Made by a program: the position numbers and the translations under genes
Shown: piece by piece, positions 12,340 through 22,754 of the stretch
Layout of the letters: every line of letters starts with the position of its first letter
How positions within the stretch are numbered: the stretch's first letter is position 1
Origin: Annulohypoxylon bovei var. microspora
Taxonomy: Eukaryota > Ascomycota > Sordariomycetes > Xylariales > Hypoxylaceae
Length of the DNA: 64,000 nucleotides
Reading direction: 5' to 3'
NCBI GenBank assembly: GCA_022836615.1
Contig: MU405246.1
Location: 186,001 to 250,000, forward strand
The notes under the pieces: model-generated
Database searches by the model: none
Seen by the model: only the letters and a program-made list of their open reading frames with translations
What the model was told of the DNA's origin: nothing

Positions 12340-14181
12340 TCACTTGCTTGCGACGACGTTTTCCTTCAGCAACTCGGCCATCACTTTGGCCATCGTGATA
12401 CGCTGGATATGATTTGGAGTCAGCATCTGCAAGACCAAATACTCGACGCGGTCGCGCGGGTTTAGGCGCCCCTTGGCCTCGTTGACCTCGCTGAGCCACT
12501 GCTGCATTTGAGTGACGGCTGATGTGGCCCTGCTGTGGTGCCCGTGGTGGGGAGGCGTCTTTCGGTTCAGGTCCGCGATCATCCAGTACAGCTGCTTAGG
12601 GTGGCCCTGGCGGCCGCGGGCATCTGGGAACGGGATCTTACGTAGAACGTACAGCATCGTAACGCCGAGCGCCCATACGTCGGAGGCGGGACCGCGCAAT
12701 TTCTGTCCGATGAACTCGGGCGGTACATAGTAGGGCGTACCACCGTTTGTGGCCGGGTCGGTGGTCCGGGTTGATAATCCGAAGTCGCAGAGCACGGCGC
12801 CGCGGTCGCGTGAAAATAGGATATTAGCCGGCTTGATATCGTTGTGGGTCTTCCGCTTCTGGTGAACATAGTGTAGGGCGCCGGCGATATCGCGTAGGAT
12901 GCGCACGGCATCTCGCCGATCACCTACGAATAGATCTGTAGCGCCGTCGCGCCATACGCCACGAGCCGCTAGATCCTTGCCGTCCACATGCTCCATGTAT
13001 AACGACAGGTAGCGCGCGTCGCCGCCGTACAACCGTACAATCGACTCGTGCCGCAGATCTTCTTGGCTCTGGTACTCGCGCAACCATATGTCGGCTTGGC
13101 GGATCACGTTGCGATGCGTGTCCTGCGGCCGTGTGTCTGAGCTAGGACCGCGGGTCTTGAGCACTTTGACTGTTATGACTCCGTCCGGCACGCTAGAGTG
13201 CTCTGCGGTGAATACCGACGATGCGCCCGTCGTAGCGATCTGTTCTCGCTTGGTTAGTTGGTATTGGTCAAGCTCGCACCCGCCGGGTATGGCGGCAGTC
13301 TCGTCCTTCTGGACCTCCAGGAGCGCATGGCCGTTGGGAATGGCGACCTCCTTCGTCTTAGAGGCATTGGGATAGGGAAATACGAGCTGCTCATGCTTAG
13401 GGCCCATGAAGATAATTACGCCGTCTTTCTCTTGGCCATCTTCTTTGCGGACCTTCTTCTCGGCGACGGGACTGGCCGGCTCGTCATCACTAGCATCAGG
13501 TAGGAAGGATCGCTTCCCGAACGAATTCCGAACGTCTGGGGTGGCGGTTATAGATGAATCGAAGCTATCATGGGGAATCAATAACGTGGCGGGACGCTTC
13601 TCTAGTATCCTGAAGTCGAGGACTGGGATAGTATGAACGTTGATTCGCCAGGTGCCTGGAGACAGATCCTTGGTAGTGCCAGGCACTATATCTTGGTCAA
13701 AGTTGGCTCTAGGGACGGGATCTTGTTGGGAGACCCTAGCGAGGACGATGGGCACGTCCGACTTATTCCACAATATTAAGCTATCGCTAGCCGGATCATA
13801 GTACAGCTCGCACCATATCGGCGGCCTATGTTCACCTTCGCCTTGCGGGATTCTAATGGAGAAATTGATATCTTTAGAGGTCTGAGTCACCGCTAGGACT
13901 CTGGACATAGGTTGCAAAGGGTCGACCACTTCGGCGCGCAACGCCAGCCACTGGACATTCTCGTTTCCGGGGCTTACTGAGCGGTTTCGCGTCAGTGGTC
14001 GCACCAGAATTCGTATGCCTTGCTTATGGTGGTCTTCCTCGATGACCAGGTCGTCCAACGGGACGGTGTCATGGTGCGCATCGCCGACTTCGTCGACTTG
14101 GATGCCGCTGTGGAGCCTCTGTTGGAGCTCCTCCGCGGTGAACGGCTCCGTCTTCTCCTCGGAAGGGAAGACTTCCGCCAT
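12340..14181 (-). CDS. Serine/threonine protein kinase with N-terminal beta-rich domain
   Basis: A single-exon gene of 613 aa with ATG at 14181. Residues about 50-195 form a beta-rich, FHA-like region (IWCELYYDPASDSLILWN) of a type often found in Pezizomycotina kinases, and about 200-300 is a disordered linker. The kinase domain runs from about 305 to 605, with Lys339 in ITVKVLK, the catalytic loop HNDIKPANILF (Asp448), DFG at 466-468, and a PPEF in place of APE. The glycine-rich loop is degenerate (TTGASSVF), and the Arg of HRD is replaced by Asn (HND), so this is a non-RD kinase. The catalytic Lys, Asp and DFG are present, so it is probably active. No substrate can be named. Confidence 0.88.
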   Translation of the reverse strand: MAEVFPSEEKTEPFTAEELQQRLHSGIQVDEVGDAHHDTVPLDDLVIEEDHHKQGIRILVRPLTRNRSVSPGNENVQWLALRAEVVDPLQPMSRVLAVTQTSKDINFSIRIPQGEGEHRPPIWCELYYDPASDSLILWNKSDVPIVLARVSQQDPVPRANFDQDIVPGTTKDLSPGTWRINVHTIPVLDFRILEKRPATLLIPHDSFDSSITATPDVRNSFGKRSFLPDASDDEPASPVAEKKVRKEDGQEKDGVIIFMGPKHEQLVFPYPNASKTKEVAIPNGHALLEVQKDETAAIPGGCELDQYQLTKREQIATTGASSVFTAEHSSVPDGVITVKVLKTRGPSSDTRPQDTHRNVIRQADIWLREYQSQEDLRHESIVRLYGGDARYLSLYMEHVDGKDLAARGVWRDGATDLFVGDRRDAVRILRDIAGALHYVHQKRKTHNDIKPANILFSRDRGAVLCDFGLSTRTTDPATNGGTPYYVPPEFIGQKLRGPASDVWALGVTMLYVLRKIPFPDARGRQGHPKQLYWMIADLNRKTPPHHGHHSRATSAVTQMQQWLSEVNEAKGRLNPRDRVEYLVLQMLTPNHIQRITMAKVMAELLKENVVASK

Positions 14182-16343
14182 CGCAAGAATTTGAGAGGAA
14201 AGGTGATATATGATAGGGTATTGAAAGGAAGGGAGAAACTTTGAGTTTTATTTCAGCCTGGATGCAATAGTATGCACAGTCGTCGTAAAGATGGCTATGG
14301 TTGGATATTTGGCCAATGTGGAAAAGAGACAGAAGGAAAATGGAGAATTCTAAGAGAGGAAATGGGCAACTCAACACAGGCGCTCCGATTAACTATTCTA
14401 GCGCATTCAGAATAAATTGGCGTATTTCTGTTTTCCTTACAGAAGATCTGTCAGGTGAAGTGTCCTTAGGATCAGTTTCACTCGAGAAGCTACCTCATGT
14501 AAGCCTTGGTCGAGAGTCATAAAGTCACCACCAGGAAAACGTTGGAAGAAGGTGAAATGCTGTGCGGCTGATCCCGTCCCTCTTTGCTCTGGGGGGATGG
14601 GATGGGATAGATCGGCTGCCTAGGGTCCCTCAGGTCGGTCAACCTACATCTGCGTCTAACGCTGGTACTATACCTGCCTAGGTGGAAAATGGCCTATTAA
14701 TAATAACCCTGGTGAGATGCTAGTTCGCCTTGAATAATAAGGCAATAAAACACCTCGAAACGGCTCATGTATATAAGCAAAGTAACTTGACTCTTAGCGG
14801 AGGAGTAGGAGTACTTCAGAACAATAACCTTTTTTTTGTCTGTCACGAGTTTCTAGGGCTGAATGCTCGACATTGCTCTGGATCGGAACACCGTATTCGC
14901 TACGATGGTGACGGTCGCGGCCCGTTGCATGAACAGTCCCAAATGACTTAGGTGACTTAGAGACGAGACTGTCTGATTAGTCCGTCGGAGGGGGGTGAGG
15001 GGAGCAGATGGCGGCTAAGATCTGTCAAGTGATTCGCGAACAGGCAACGAGGCGGCGAGAACGGAATATTTGGAGGGCAGGGGGGGCACAGAGGTTGACC
15101 GGCTTCCTGTCTGCCTGTTTCGGCCCCCAAAATCCAAATAGGCAAGATGGATCCAGTCCAATGGTGGCTGGGTAAGCTGAGCTGAGCCAACATCATCATC
15201 ATTCCGCCCAAGCACGGACATAGCCCACCGTTTGTGCTGCCTGCCTGTCTCTTGCCTCCTGCCTGCTTCGAATCGGAAGTTGAAATAATACGTATGTACT
15301 TGTATTAACCTGTTCACTCGTCCCTTGTGATCCCATGAAGATATGAGCGAAAGTGTGTGTTGTACGAAGTAGTAAGTTGATGAGTAAAATGGAATAAAAT
15401 TGACTCTTCTCTCAACTTAATATATAATATACCAGATTGAATGTGTCAATTGAATAGGCTTCATAGGCGTGACGTGTAAGATCCACGTCGTAATATGAAG
15501 TTGAAGCAGTTGAGCCTTCTATCGCCTCTTGTTAGCGCAAGTTGAAGTTGTTCTTATTGAAATCGAAAGAGGACTGGAGGATTCAAAGGGAATTATGGAT
15601 TACTAGAGGACACGAAGGTGGTGGTCCGTGTGTAGTGTGAGTGGGTCTATGTTGGAAAAACCTTCCACTTATACATCATGCGTCATATCTAATTGGCCAA
15701 AGTAAATCTTCACTTTCTATTGATTGGCTAAGGTGTGTGGAACGCTGTGGCAATCCGACCAATGTTATTCGGGCGCAGTGTCCTTGTGGCCCCCAAAGTA
15801 AAACAATTGGTCCTTCCGGTTGGTGCCTCAGGCTCTTAAGGCACAAACTCTGTCTGATATGGTATCAGGCGAGTTCCCACTTCGCCTTTCACCGTCGCCG
15901 GCACAACGATCTTGGAACAAAGCGGTCACATAGGAATGCACGGTGAACCTCCTTTTTTCTCACAACAAACCGATCGAATCCACTAGAAAAACACTCTTTT
16001 AGTGCATTAAACTCTCTCGAAGTCAACGAAGACGCCCAAATAAATATACCATAGTCAACATGTATCGCCCAACACGCGTTTAAATGGATTCAGTCCTTAC
16101 CAGCAGCCTATGTACCACCATCAGTACCATCAGTATCATCGAAACCCAATTGAAAACCAAAAACATTGTACACCTACCATTTCTTTCACTCCGCATCAGT
16201 AAACACCCTAATACCACCGAAATCGACTCCCCTAAACCGTCCACCCAGTCCACCCAGTTCACCCAGTCTACCCACGATTCAACTCCTAGCTGCAGTTTCC
16301 CTATTCGGGAGACGGACATAATAACGCCCACCTCCCCCAGAGA
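14182..16343. other. Intergenic region upstream of divergent genes
   Basis: This 2.2-kb stretch separates the start of the kinase gene (-) from the start of the next gene (+). Short ORFs here are low complexity or lack homology cues, and none is supported. It holds promoters for both neighbours and the CCAAT-box cluster listed separately. Confidence 0.5.
15691..15810. promoter_or_regulatory. Cluster of four CCAAT boxes
   Basis: ATTGG or CCAAT pentamers occur at about 15692, 15723, 15759 and 15806, all within 120 bp and about 530-650 bp upstream of the ATG at 16344. CCAAT is the core site of the fungal HAP/CBC complex. The clustering is visible; regulation by HAP is an inference. Confidence 0.3.
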
Positions 16344-17378
16344 ATGGATGATCCCGGTTGGTCATGGCCTGCTTGGAAGTTTGGGATGAAGAGAGAAGAA
16401 CTCTTCACCAAATTGCATGATCAGTATAATACCATCGCCTTCTCCATCCAGGATCCCGAAGCCTTTCACCACGATGTCTACGAGATTTCTAACGCAGCAT
16501 CCTGCGCCGATGAGTTCCACCGCCTACTAGCTGACCGGAAGCAGCTACGGCTGAACGAGTTGAACCAGAGCCTAGAATCTGCCTCTGTCGAGATTATTGC
16601 TAACCCGAATCTTATCGGCACTCACCAGTGGCAATTCGCTATTCAGCTTTTTCGTACAAGGTCGCTTGACTCTCTCGTGAGATACTTCGCATCTTATCTC
16701 CCAGACGATCATCCCTGGCATCAGTCTACCGATGACGCTGGTTCGAAACCCTTCTTTGACGAACCGGAGGACGATGGTCCTCTCATGACGTACGAACCCC
16801 TCCACATCAACACCGCCATGGCTTCGATTCCGGAAAGTCATCTTCCTCCCTCTCCTCGATCCCTCACGATGTGTTCAGATAATTCTATGGCATCGACACC
16901 AGCACGAACGTTGTCTTTCTCAGAACCAGAGACGGACGTAATGGTGTTGTCTGGGACTCTGTCTCGTGGTTTCGACGATGAAACATCACAGTCAGACTGT
17001 GACTCTCCGACTACTTCTATCTCCGACATGTCAGAGATACAGTCATTTGAGCCACTACCAGAGGGGTTGGAGGAGGATGACGATATTCAGGAAGTGAAGC
17101 CAAGGACAGCAGGTTTTGTCAACGGAGAGGTTATGAATGAGTCGGAAATATCGACACCCCGAAACGAATTTCGATCGGATTCATACGTAGATGATGAGGC
17201 TGTGAGGATGATCTCGACTTCAAAGCATAGTGCACCCCATAGAAGTGTTCGAGATGGGAGTCCGGGTTTATTGAGATCACGACGGAGAAGTCCTGAGGTG
17301 GGAAGAGTGCGGAAGCCTTCGCCAGATCCTACACGGATTAGGCCTAAGGGTCGGAGACGGTATCTGGGCGGTATTTGA
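16344..17378 (+). CDS. Conserved fungal hypothetical protein, disordered C-terminus
   Basis: A single-exon ORF of 344 aa. Residues 1-125 look folded and helical (PGWSWPAWKFGMKREELF, then an alpha-rich stretch through SLDSLVRYFASYLPDD). The rest is disordered, rich in Ser, Pro, Asp and Glu, with an acidic run (EGLEEDDD) and ends in a strongly basic tail (RSRRRSPEVGRVRKPS to RPKGRRRYLGGI) resembling a nucleic-acid-binding or nuclear-localising segment. I recognise the N-terminal pattern as common among Sordariomycete hypotheticals but know of no assigned function. The start is the first in-frame ATG in good context (GAGAATGG). Confidence 0.75.
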   Translation: MDDPGWSWPAWKFGMKREELFTKLHDQYNTIAFSIQDPEAFHHDVYEISNAASCADEFHRLLADRKQLRLNELNQSLESASVEIIANPNLIGTHQWQFAIQLFRTRSLDSLVRYFASYLPDDHPWHQSTDDAGSKPFFDEPEDDGPLMTYEPLHINTAMASIPESHLPPSPRSLTMCSDNSMASTPARTLSFSEPETDVMVLSGTLSRGFDDETSQSDCDSPTTSISDMSEIQSFEPLPEGLEEDDDIQEVKPRTAGFVNGEVMNESEISTPRNEFRSDSYVDDEAVRMISTSKHSAPHRSVRDGSPGLLRSRRRSPEVGRVRKPSPDPTRIRPKGRRRYLGGI

Positions 17379-18213
17379 TGCCGCGGTGAAACTGTATATA
17401 TCCCATGATGCTATTGTAAATACCCGCAATGCGCTAAGTTTTTTATTACTCTTATCTTTTCCCCTGTGTATTTCATTACTTTCCGTTTTGGGGTGTGATG
17501 ATAACTTCGTATTGTTATGACTGCTAACTTTCAACCAACACAACGAAAACTTCTCCTATTCATGGAATGTGTTTCTAATACGGAACCAACATCACTCGAC
17601 TTCTAGTATCATAACAGTAAATTCATTCCTTCTTTTGCAACTAATAATTTTATAATAGGGATAATTTGCGAACGAGGCCATTGCTGAGACCGATATGCCA
17701 TTATCATGAATGACAATCGTGTCGGCTCAAGTCGTGTAGGTCGTGACGCATCAACCCTACTAATTCTAGCGCATAGGTGCCTAGTCTACAGCGCCTCGTG
17801 CGCTAAAATCTTTGTATTTTAAGGAGCCCTGGAGCTTTATGGGCTCGGACGTCCAATTATTAGCGCTCCATACCATTGATCCATGTCTGTTTGCGGCGTT
17901 TGAGCAAAAGCGTTGTGAGGTCATCGACTTTGACACAAACGAGATCACGACTCATGAATATGAATATGTGCTAACACAAATAGATAACGATGAGAATATG
18001 TAGGTAATGTTTAAATCATTTTATTTCCCGTGTCGTGTATACTTAGAATAGTAATAACATCAACTTTCAACTTTCAACTCGGCTTTTTACTGTCCCATGT
18101 ACCAACTGTATACCTACACATGTACACTTGATAACAGTCACTTAATCCAAGACCAACTTATCTACCTAACTTGAATATAAGCATAATACCAATCCGAATA
18201 ACATATAGACACG
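17379..18213. other. Intergenic region
   Basis: About 830 bp with no supported gene. An ORF at 17839-18003 (+) would give about 54 acidic residues (MGSDVQLLALHTIDPC...), which I do not recognise; it may be a relic or chance. Confidence 0.45.
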
Positions 18214-18582
18214 ATGCCGGAGACCCTGCGAGAGAAGGCGACAAAGAAAATCAAGGGTCCTGATGCTAACCCGAGCCAGCTCGGCGATCCCATCAGCCTT
18301 AAGGCGGAACAGAGCGAGAATGTGCCCACTGATGGGGAAAGAGGTGCCGCAGAGACTTTGCAGTCATCCTCAAGCGATAATAAGAAAAGTAGTAAAAATA
18401 ACGAGAGCGTCAAAAGAGACGGCCACGAGGGTCTAAGGGAGAAGGCGGTCAAGAAGCTTCATGGACCTCAGGCCAACCCGACTCAGCTAGGCGACCCTAT
18501 CAGTCTCAAGGCCGAGACGACCGACGATATCCCCACGGATAGAGAAGACGGATCTCGTAATAAGGGCGACTCGAAGTTATGA
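18214..18582 (+). CDS. Small hydrophilic two-repeat protein
   Basis: Single exon, 122 aa. The protein is an internal duplication: LREKATKKIKGPDANPSQLG (residues 5-24) with its DPISLKAE continuation recurs as LREKAVKKLHGPQANPTQLG with DPISLKAE at about 74-102. Each repeat is followed by a PTD turn, and a Ser/Lys/Asn-rich spacer separates them. There are no Cys, Trp or hydrophobic segments. The composition (Lys, Glu, Gly, Pro, Gln) is that of intrinsically disordered, hydrophilin-like proteins. I recall similar LREKA...QLGDP segments among conserved small fungal proteins of unknown function, but assign no role. The strong conservation between the two repeats argues that the ORF is translated. 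Confidence 0.75.
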   Translation: MPETLREKATKKIKGPDANPSQLGDPISLKAEQSENVPTDGERGAAETLQSSSSDNKKSSKNNESVKRDGHEGLREKAVKKLHGPQANPTQLGDPISLKAETTDDIPTDREDGSRNKGDSKL

Positions 18583-19121
18583 TGTGTTTATGAGGCTGTG
18601 AGGTCGGTTAGAAATATCAAAGATGTCGGACTGAGCAAATGCCGTGATCCGGTCCTCTGATGACCGACCGATACCGAGCATTAGATCTCCATTAGATCCC
18701 GTACCTACCTGTATCCTACAATACATAGTTGATACGCCATATGGGCATAATATTTATGTGCCTAGAGTATTGGTTAAAACATCAACCACAAGCTATATGA
18801 TTGCATATTTAAACTCGTAGCCAAGATTCAGATTATCCAAGATCAATCGGTGATCATCTAATCAAGGCCGTTTCATTAACAGCTTAGCTTACATAAACTC
18901 GGCACGCCGGTCTGATTGTTGCACGAAACACCGCCGCGTCCGGGGTCTCAGTTGCCCGAAGAGCAGTCGCATTTGTCATCTATGTCTATATTGTAACACA
19001 AAAACGTCACTCGCATACTGCGCAGGTCAAATGTTACTCCAAATCGTAAGAGACTAAACCTAATAAATCCTTATATGTTACGAGAACTGTAGCTGCCAAC
19101 CCGATGGCGTAATACATCCCC
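18583..19121. other. Intergenic region
   Basis: About 540 bp with nothing recognisable; it contains the promoter of the downstream glutathione-transferase gene. Confidence 0.5.
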
Positions 19122-20432
19122 ATGATGATAGTCCGAGCCAAGAGACTTCCTTCAACTTTCTATTTAACATTCTTGATACCTTCAAGTTCACCACCTTCTC
19201 GGCCAATTGCGACCATCACCCATCAGAAATCATTTGCTAGGCGTGTTAGTCAACAGCGCTTCAGAAACATGTCTCAAAGTGTAAGCGCTCATCAATCGAA
19301 TGACATGATTAATATAAATCATCACGCATGAAACTAATCACGAGGACACAAGACCAAAATCGAGTATCAGAAGGATGGTCATTTCACCAGACCAGCGAGC
19401 ACATTTCGCAGCTTCATCTCCGCAGACCCTAACTCTCAGTTCCCAGCCGAGAAAGGTCGCTACGCGCTATACATCTCCCCAGGCTGTCCATGGGTATGTG
19501 TACCATGTTACATTCTATATCAATCATATGAGCCTACGTAGCAACAGCTAACATGATCCCAAAATCACAAGGCGCACCGCACCATTATCGTGCGTGCCCT
19601 AAAGCACCTTGAGGATGTCATTGACTTGTACATCCTAGGTTCGTTTATGGGGGAGAAGGGCTGGTTCTTCGACGGCTCACACGGCAGTCTGCCCAAGGAC
19701 CCCTTGTACGGCTTCACGTATTTACGGGAGCTATACTTCAAAGCGAACCCCGACTTCAGCGGTAGGTTTACCGTGCCCGTATTATGGGATAAGAAGGCCG
19801 GCACCGTCGTCAACAATGAATCTAGCGAAATTATCCGTATGTTGCACTCCGAGTTCGACGCCTTCATCCCGGAGCAGTTTAGGGAGGTGAACAAGCCGGG
19901 CGGCGGCCTATATCCGGAGCACCTACGGAAGGATATCGATGAGCTGAACGAGTGGGTATACGATACGGTAAACAACGGCGTGTACAAGTGCGGGCTCGCC
20001 ACCAAGCAAGAGTCCTACGACGAGAATGTTTACCCCTTATTCAAATCGCTCGACCGGCTTGAATCCATTCTAGCCACCCATGGGAAGCCGTTCTTATTCG
20101 GGGACCATATTACCGAAGCTGACGTTCGCCTATATACGACGATCGCACGCTTCGATGTTGCCTATTACCCCGTGTTCCTCTGCAACCTTAAGAGCATTCG
20201 CCACGACTACCCTCACCTGCACTTGTGGTTCCGCCGCCTGTACTGGGACGAGGGAAACACAATTACGGACGGTGCTTTCCATTCGACGACGGCACCGTGG
20301 ATCGGTTTATACGCTAGTGGATACTCGACCGCAAGGAATAAGATTACGAACAGCCAAACTGCTGTCATTGTGCCTAGAGGCCCGGCCGTGATTGTCGAGC
20401 CTTTGGCGGAGAGTGAGAAGCTGAAGATTTGA
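19122..20432 (+). CDS. ECM4: ECM4/Gto-type omega glutathione transferase (glutathionyl-hydroquinone reductase family)
   Basis: Deduced exons are 19122-19280, 19353-19493 and 19572-20432 (386 aa), with introns of 72 and 78 nt. The second intron splits the active-site motif: exon 2 ends in SPGCPW and exon 3 begins AHRTIIVRALK, so the catalytic Cys is intact. The thioredoxin-like N-domain (LYISPGCPWAHR, FTVPVLWD, NNESSEIIRML) is followed by the all-helical GST C-domain (LFGDHITEADVRLYTT). Family members reduce glutathionyl-hydroquinones by a Cys-dependent mechanism. The first ATG adds an Arg/Ser-rich leader (residues 1-49) like a mitochondrial presequence. The ATG at 19269 (MSQS) would give a 337-residue cytosolic form. 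Both starts are plausible. Confidence 0.88.
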
Positions 20433-20731
20433 TGGATTTATCGCATGTTTGGAATATAGGCGGTTTTAACGAAATCATGAAGTGTTAATCAGTGAAAGAG
20501 TAGCAAGCTTCACGAGTTGGGTTCTTTGAATTCAGGGGTAATTGTCAGTATCTGCCTAGGCACCTAGCCTGCTTACAACATGTCGCTGAGACCGACGTCA
20601 CTGGACCAAATAAAGCATCAGTCTTGTTCTGGCTCCAGAAAGCACTTATTTAGAACTGGGCTCCTGGAGCTGGATTCTTCGTTTATTTTACCTGCCATAT
20701 GATTCAATTGAAAGCCCCGCATTCTATCAGT

Positions 20732-21022
20732 ATGTCTTCTGCCAATTCGCCAGTGATCATCCTGGTCCCCGGGGATTTCGGCCCTTCGGATCTAACTACA
20801 GCGACCTGCTTGGAAGACACGGTCTCACTTCGCGATAATGTTATCTCCCTTTCTCGGACCAACAAAAAGACATCGCATAAGTTACTTGGAACAGCAATTA
20901 AAGGCCCCCAAAAGGTAAGTAGAGTTCTCCCGGACCTACCGCATCACTATGACGTGAGAGTCGACCAATGTTTCTTGTTACATGTACCTAGATTACGAAT
21001 ATATCAAATTGTTTCTTACTAG
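20732..21022 (+). pseudogene. Possible N-terminal relic of an alpha/beta-hydrolase
   Basis: The ATG at 20732 opens MSSANSPVIILVPGDFG, which resembles the first beta strand and oxyanion region at the start of fungal alpha/beta-hydrolases. The following residues lack the family pattern and no nucleophile elbow (GxSxG) is found before the stop at 21022. It abuts the 3' end of the convergent permease gene. The resemblance is limited to about 17 residues, so this is tentative. Confidence 0.25.
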
Positions 21023-22754
21023 TTAACGCTTAAAATGTTGTAACTCCAGGTATCGAAAAGGGGGGAATGTAACAGCCGTAAAAGCAGCCCCAATTGGTAT
21101 ACCTATCTAAAGGGAAATGTCAGTACTGATATCTCGCCAGCGGTGTAAATATCCAAACATAGGTAAGTATATAATGTGACTTACATCGGCGCCGTGTTCA
21201 CCTACTAATTTCGCAATGGGTCCTACAAAGTAGGTCTGGTCCATTCCTAGCACGACTCCGACCCAGCCGATGCAGAACGCAGTAAATGCAGCGATACCTA
21301 GCGGGAGATATTCCGTATTGTTCCACTGGTCCCACTTCCACCCTGTCTTGTGTCGGAAAATGACATGCTCTTGTAAGGTAATGACGAAGAAAATAGCAAG
21401 CCAATACCCAATAATGACCAAGAAGTTATTAAATATTGTTATTAGGTGTTTGTATCCCGCGATGGCGCAGATAGCGTAGACGATTACTGCAAAGGTACAC
21501 CAGAATAGTCGAGGAATTCTTTCAGCGCTGCGGTCAAGAAGCTGAAACGAAAGGCCGGTGGAGTAAGTCGAAGGAATTATGTTCGCGCAAATACCTAGCG
21601 CAAGGACAACACAGCAGAAATGTCTGAAAGCTCCCAGGGGTGAGAAAGCTTCCACGAGAAGAGCACCTAAAGAGACGTCAAACGCAGCTGCCCAGCTAGA
21701 ATTGTGAGCTAATCCAGTAGCAAGGCCAATGCCGAGAAATTCGACAAAGGTCTTGCCAAGCAGGAGGTCCAAGAACGTCATTAGAAACACGATATATCTA
21801 TTAGACGATTTAGGGAAGTAGACGTAGAAATCTGCTGACTGTGAGGCCCATCCAAGAGGAACTGAAGCCGTGAGGAAGAAGCAACTCAATCTGTCTCCAA
21901 TCACTGTAGTTCCAGTTCCCTGGCTAGGCGTTACCGTGTCGAATTTAGGGCTTGCACATCCGATAAGGATGAAAAGGATAGCAACTTGAGGAACCCAGGC
22001 GTATCTAAGAGATATGTTAAGTGATAACTTAGATAATATTATATAGGGATATTGCTTACCCCTGATATGGATGAAATAGTTTGATACCAAAAGTGCTCAC
22101 CATCCACGTTATGAGGGCCGTAACAATTATACCAACAATAGGGGACAAGGAGCCGCCGCTGACAGCCGAGAGGATTTGTCCGCTAACGACACAGTCGATT
22201 AGGCCATAACCGACGTTGATCACGATGTTAAACAGAGCAGCCAACTTGGCAGGCCAAAACCCCATAGTGAAGCGAGCAACCACCACGGTCCTATTCCCTG
22301 AAAGAGCCCCGAACGTGGAGATGTAGGCACTGCATATCGAACCGAAAATTGTACCAAAGGCGCACAACCTGTCTATAAGAATCAATCGACGGCGAGGGTT
22401 CAGCGAATAACTCACAGCATAGAATCGACCAACCCAAGGCCATAAGCGACGGGACCCAGAATACCTGCCGTGAACTGAACCGCGGTGCAGTTGGCAGAGA
22501 ACCAGATAGACCACACCCACACATAATCCCTGGCACCAAGATGGATTCTGGGACTTGCTGAATACCTCGAGTCCGAATAGTTGATCAAATCTATTGGCTA
22601 GCCTTTCAAGTCGGTTCCTAGGATCGGCGATCATGAGAGCCTCTCCCTCCGCGATATCTTCGGAGGTGTTTTCCGAGGCCGTAGATACCGGGGCATCTTT
22701 ACCGGAACCCTTTTCGGGATCGGAAGTAACCACGGTGCTTTGGACTGCCATCAT
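21023..22754 (-). pseudogene. NCS1 purine/cytosine permease (FCY2-like), frameshifted
   Basis: Exons on the minus strand: 22754-22416 (containing the lesion), 22368-22060, 22004-21185 and 21106-21023, with introns of 47, 55 and 78 nt. The final exon encodes a typical FCY2 C-terminus (FTAVTFPPFRYLELQ). The membrane region shows family signatures: FSANCTAVQFTAGILGP, SGNRTVVVARFTMGFWPAK, NIVINVGYGLIDCVVSGQIL. Around 22505-22560, just after FDQLFGLEV, the frame is broken: the expected family residues are spread over three frames (IQQVPES in one, DYVWVWSIWFSANC in another), and the net change is one base. No spliceable intron fits the gap. It is a recent pseudogene or a sequence error; the encoded activity would be plasma-membrane uptake of cytosine or purines. 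Confidence 0.75.

Noticed and set aside
17839..18003. 54-residue acidic ORF
   Set aside because: No domain, no start context better than chance, no neighbouring exon; kept only as a note in the intergenic entry.
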